From Lutibacter sp. (GTDB taxonomy: Bacteria; Bacteroidota; Bacteroidia; Flavobacteriales; Flavobacteriaceae), in NCBI GenBank assembly GCA_030748365.1, contig JASMME010000035.1:1-9671 (forward strand): a stretch of DNA of 9,671 nt. The letters run 5' to 3'. Under the pieces are notes generated by a model, which had not been told where the DNA came from, made no database searches, and saw only the letters and a list, made by a program, of their open reading frames with translations. This document shows positions 7,307 through 9,671 of this stretch, one piece after another; position 1 is the first letter of the stretch; each line of letters starts with the position of its first letter. The translations under genes and the position numbers were made by a program.

Positions 7307-7813
7307 TTATTCTATCAGGCCAAGCTGGGTTAAAAATGAATGATTGTCAAAGAAATCTTCTTCTTGAATCACCTTGCCATTTTTCATTAACACAAGGGTT
7401 GTTCCAGTTATATCAACCTTGTTATTCGTAGCGGGGATTCCGAATAAATCGCCATCGTGTGTGCCTTTAAAACTCCAATGTTTAACCAATTTGTCTCCTT
7501 GTCCAAATAGATCAATGATTGTAAATTCTGCATCGGAAAAACCGGTTAGGTAATTATTATAGTACTCTTTAAAACCGGCGATTCCTGTTATATTTCCTGT
7601 GGAAGTTACTACCGTTACTTCGCTGTCAAAACCATCCGTAGTAACGAGTTCTATATCCCTTTTCTCAAATACTTCTTCCCACACTGTCGCGTACATTTTA
7701 AGGTCTCTTTCAAGGGTTGATTTTGCCATTTCCAATGATTTACAATCCTGACTTGCTTGTTGGGAACAGCTGGCAATTACCATTGAAATTACTATAATTA
7801 TTGATTTTTTCAT
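7307..7813 (-). CDS. SnoaL-like / ester cyclase family lipoprotein
   Basis: The ATG at 7813 gives a 168-residue lipoprotein starting MKKSIIIVISMVIASC (lipobox IASC, Cys16). An upstream in-frame ATG at 7864 would add 17 residues ahead of the signal and is unlikely. The domain matches the SnoaL/ester cyclase branch of the NTF2-like fold: a helical start about 30-50 (ERDLKMYATVWEEVFEKRD), GIAGFKEYY (77-85), the core motif KHWSFKGTHDGDLFGIPATN (111-130) and GKVIQEEDFFDN (146-157). Known polyketide cyclases of this branch use acid-base His/Asp residues, but most secreted bacterial relatives are uncharacterised, so the substrate is unknown. It is convergent with the NTF2-like gene at 6641 and divergent from the AlkB-like gene. 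Its base composition is A+T-richer than the genes to its left. Confidence 0.82.
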   Translation of the reverse strand: MKKSIIIVISMVIASCSQQASQDCKSLEMAKSTLERDLKMYATVWEEVFEKRDIELVTTDGFDSEVTVVTSTGNITGIAGFKEYYNNYLTGFSDAEFTIIDLFGQGDKLVKHWSFKGTHDGDLFGIPATNNKVDITGTTLVLMKNGKVIQEEDFFDNHSFLTQLGLIE

Positions 7814-7838
7814 TTTACGATGATTTGGTGTTAAGTAG

Positions 7839-7866
7839 TAAAGATACAAATTGTTTTCAATCACAA
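7839..7866 (-). promoter_or_regulatory. Weak candidate promoter for the ester-cyclase-like gene
   Basis: On the minus strand TTG (7866-7864) and, after 17 bases, TATCTTTA (7846-7839) resemble the Bacteroidota TTG/TAnnTTTG pair with one mismatch in the -7 box and a slightly short spacer. Transcription would start near 7832, about 20 bases before the ATG at 7813. This again supports the 7813 start over 7864. Confidence 0.28.
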
Positions 7867-7958
7867 CCCATTGAATAATAGCTTTTTGTGTTATTTACTT
7901 TAAAAAGTGTTTCGCCGTTGTAAGCCAGAACCGACTATTAATTGACCTTGTTTTTTCT

Positions 7959-7966
7959 TATATTTG
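7959..7966 (+). promoter_or_regulatory. Perfect -7 box, candidate promoter for the AlkB-like gene
   Basis: TATATTTG matches the Bacteroidota -7 consensus TAnnTTTG exactly. The nearest upstream TTG (7942-7944) gives only a 14-base spacer, so the -33 part is not convincing. The leader would be about 135-140 bases, long enough for regulation. The 297-bp divergent spacer 7814-8110 shows no small gene or riboswitch that I recognise. Confidence 0.3.
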
Positions 7967-8110
7967 AAATGGTATAAGGACCGCATAACAATACAAAGAA
8001 CACATTTTAATAGTGTAGATTATTAGGGCTGTGGAATCGGTATTGTTGCCCCAAGCTGTCAAATTAAAAACCTGAAAGCAATGCAATAGATAAAAACCAA
8101 GCCTACAGTT

Positions 8111-9235
8111 ATGTTGAAATACCTCAAACATTTTTTGCCTGCGTTTTCAAGTATTCTTTTTTTAGCAATCCTGTCAATGGGGGAATACTACCCGACCTTT
8201 TTTTTAATTGGCTTTTCATTATTTATTATCGTGGGGGATGCTATTCTTCCCAGGGATAAAGAGATCCAACAATTTTCATACCCGGGCATATTGAATTTAT
8301 CTATCTATATAAACCTGCCTATTTTAGTTGTTTTAGTAATGGTCATTACCGCCATTTTTAGCCCTGATGTATCCCCTTGGTATGGCAATAGTATAGACGC
8401 CTATCTATACCCTGATTTTAACCCTCTTAGCCATTCTTTTAATACAATTGACCAATGCGCTTTAATAATTCAAACCTCCTTGTTTATTGGCGTGCTCGGC
8501 ACCGTTCCTGGCCATGAGTTAACGCATAGAGTAAACAATACATTTGATATGTTGGTAGGAAACTGGTTGCTTGCTTTTTCTTGTGATTGTACTTTTGCCA
8601 TTGAACATGTCTATGGCCATCATAAAAACGCCTGTCTTCCCGAAGATCCGGCCTCCGCTAAAAGGGGAGAAAACATTTATTTATTTATTGTAAATGCGGT
8701 CTTTAGAGAGCATATTGATGGCTGGAAAATTGAATTGACCCGTTTAAGAAGGGTTGGGCATAGACCTGTTGGTTTTTATAACAGGATGCTTATTGGTTAT
8801 CTAAGAAGTCTCTTCATCGCCATTGTCGTTTTTACTATTAGTGGCGGCGTGGGGGTATTGTGCTTTATGATCTGTGCACTCGTAGCAAAAGTATTTTTAG
8901 AAGCCATCAATTATGTTGAACATTATGGGTTGGTTCGAGAAGGGGGAAAACGGGTTCACATGAGGCATTCCTGGAACTCGAATCATTTTATGAGTAGCAT
9001 ATACTTGTATAATGTAACCAGGCATTCTGATCATCACAGACTTGCCAGGTTGAAGTTTTGGGAACTTCACCCATGTCCTGAAAATGCACCAATGGCCCCT
9101 TATGGTTATCTATCAATGCTATACCTTGTATTACTTACCCCATTTTTATATAAAAAAATAATGGAAGATAAATTGCTTGATTGGGATTTAAATTACGCGA
9201 ATTCGGAAGAGAAAAAGTTAGCGGCTACGCTGTAA
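8111..9235 (+). CDS. AlkB-type integral-membrane di-iron monooxygenase (alkane 1-monooxygenase-like)
   Basis: The 374-residue membrane protein has hydrophobic segments near 9-45, 58-82, 116-133, 228-265 and 333-347, and the full AlkB histidine set: HELTH (135-139), EHVYGHH (165-171), NYVEHYGL (267-274) and RHSDHH (304-309). This places His at 135, 139, 166, 170, 171, 271, 305, 308 and 309, the nine-ligand pattern known for AlkB alkane hydroxylases. The NYxEHYGL motif separates it from ordinary fatty-acid desaturases. Known AlkB enzymes hydroxylate the terminal carbon of alkanes or related chains in the inner membrane, taking electrons from rubredoxin. No rubredoxin, reductase or alcohol dehydrogenase gene is in the window, so the natural substrate is open (alkane, fatty acid or terpenoid). 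It is slightly short for the family. No clear ribosome-binding site precedes the ATG. Confidence 0.88.
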   Translation: MLKYLKHFLPAFSSILFLAILSMGEYYPTFFLIGFSLFIIVGDAILPRDKEIQQFSYPGILNLSIYINLPILVVLVMVITAIFSPDVSPWYGNSIDAYLYPDFNPLSHSFNTIDQCALIIQTSLFIGVLGTVPGHELTHRVNNTFDMLVGNWLLAFSCDCTFAIEHVYGHHKNACLPEDPASAKRGENIYLFIVNAVFREHIDGWKIELTRLRRVGHRPVGFYNRMLIGYLRSLFIAIVVFTISGGVGVLCFMICALVAKVFLEAINYVEHYGLVREGGKRVHMRHSWNSNHFMSSIYLYNVTRHSDHHRLARLKFWELHPCPENAPMAPYGYLSMLYLVLLTPFLYKKIMEDKLLDWDLNYANSEEKKLAATL

Positions 9236-9249
9236 AATATCAGCGTTTT
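9227..9249 (+). terminator. Possible weak terminator overlapping the AlkB-like stop codon
   Basis: ACGCTG (9227-9232) and CAGCGT (9241-9246) form a 6-bp stem with an 8-base loop, followed by TTTTA. The TAA stop lies in the loop. The stem and T run are short, so termination would be weak. A second ACGCT at 9277-9281 could pair with the same AGCGT instead, enclosing a GTCCAT/ATGGAC stem (9256-9261 with 9273-9278). Confidence 0.35.
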
Positions 9250-9311
9250 AAGATTGTCCATTGCCCTTCCTCATGGACGCTAACCATAAATTAGAAATAT
9301 AGGCCTGTGGC

Positions 9312-9671
9312 TTAGTATGAAAAGTCCGATGAATCTTTTGCTTTCTCTCTACTGTACACATAAATTTCTTTTATTTTACCATCAACAAATTTAATATCGT
9401 GAATGTTATGTTGAAATATCTCATTGCCGTTTTGATCTGTATCAAAGTAATCATTTCCAGTTGTTAACCATTGTGTTAAAACACCATCTTCATTTTCAGC
9501 TGCGTTGGCAATCATCCATTTTATTTCCCATCTTGGATTGGCCGTTTTAAACCAGTTGTCTAACACTTCGATGTGCGCTTTGTTCCCTTTAAGCTGACTG
9601 CCATCTGCAGTATAACCTTTCCAGTCATCGGCATTTATTTCAGCTATCTTTTCTAAGTCTCTATCATTATG
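9312..9671 (-). CDS. NTF2-like (SnoaL-like) domain protein, C-terminal part, cut by window edge
   Basis: The frame is open from the window edge (9671) to a TAA at 9314-9312, giving the last 119 residues. The visible part begins HNDRDLEKIAEINADDWKGY and includes GNKAHIEVLDNWFK, TQWLTTGNDYFDTDQNGNEI and the final strand IHDIKFVDGKIKEIYVYSRE. This is the pattern of an NTF2-like domain: short helix, a loop holding the 'dG..l.G' element, then a curved sheet. An internal GTG at 9566 could start an 84-residue piece, but the reading frame and domain pattern clearly continue upstream. Whether it carries a lipoprotein signal, like the other two NTF2-like genes here, cannot be seen. The region is strongly A+T-rich (12 G+C in the 60 bases from 9361). 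Function unknown. Confidence 0.78.
   Translation of the reverse strand, partial: HNDRDLEKIAEINADDWKGYTADGSQLKGNKAHIEVLDNWFKTANPRWEIKWMIANAAENEDGVLTQWLTTGNDYFDTDQNGNEIFQHNIHDIKFVDGKIKEIYVYSREKAKDSSDFSY

Noticed and set aside
1..9671. Search for CRISPR repeats, tRNA or rRNA genes, transposases, integrases and toxin-antitoxin pairs
   Set aside because: Nothing with supporting sequence was found on either strand.

Overview
The window looks like chromosomal DNA from a member of the Bacteroidota, most likely a free-living, possibly marine, flavobacterium. The evidence is the many MKK-type lipoprotein signals ending in Ser-Cys, Gly-Cys or Ala-Cys, weak or absent Shine-Dalgarno sequences, several matches to the Bacteroidota promoter form TTG-N17-20-TAnnTTTG, and a gene set typical of the group: tandem DUF1080 proteins, a secreted Gfo/Idh/MocA oxidoreductase, a secreted S10 carboxypeptidase, an SLC13 symporter and NTF2-like lipoproteins. 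Species cannot be named from this sequence. No rRNA, tRNA, CRISPR array, transposase or phage gene is visible.

Left part (1-1755, minus strand): the first 23 codons of a lipoprotein cut by the window edge, then a complete secreted serine carypeptidase-type (peptidase S10) gene. A 276-bp divergent spacer (1756-2031) follows; it holds a possible promoter for the peptidase and no clear one for the rightward genes.

Centre (2032-4780, plus strand): a tight three-gene operon. Two DUF1080 (3-keto-disaccharide hydrolase-type) proteins abut with no spacer, followed after one base by a Gfo/Idh/MocA oxidoreductase. All three carry export signals: a plain signal peptide, a lipoprotein signal and a Tat-like signal. 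The likely reading is an extracytoplasmic pathway that oxidises a sugar or glycoside at C3 and then breaks the activated glycosidic bond. This is the most interesting system in the window, but it is related to known biology and the substrate is unknown. A convergent gene for an SLC13/DASS Na+-coupled anion symporter (4896-6461, minus) follows, separated by an intrinsic terminator oriented for the symporter.

Right part (6462-9671): three NTF2-like/SnoaL-like genes (6641-7168 plus, 7307-7813 minus, 9312-9671 minus and cut by the edge) surround an AlkB-type integral-membrane di-iron monooxygenase gene (8111-9235, plus) that keeps all nine expected histidines. Hand-counted sample lines suggest a fall in G+C from about 48-60% left of 7170 to about 20-40% right of 7300. 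The junction holds a 13-bp perfect hairpin and an 11-bp direct repeat, so the right part may have a different history from the left.
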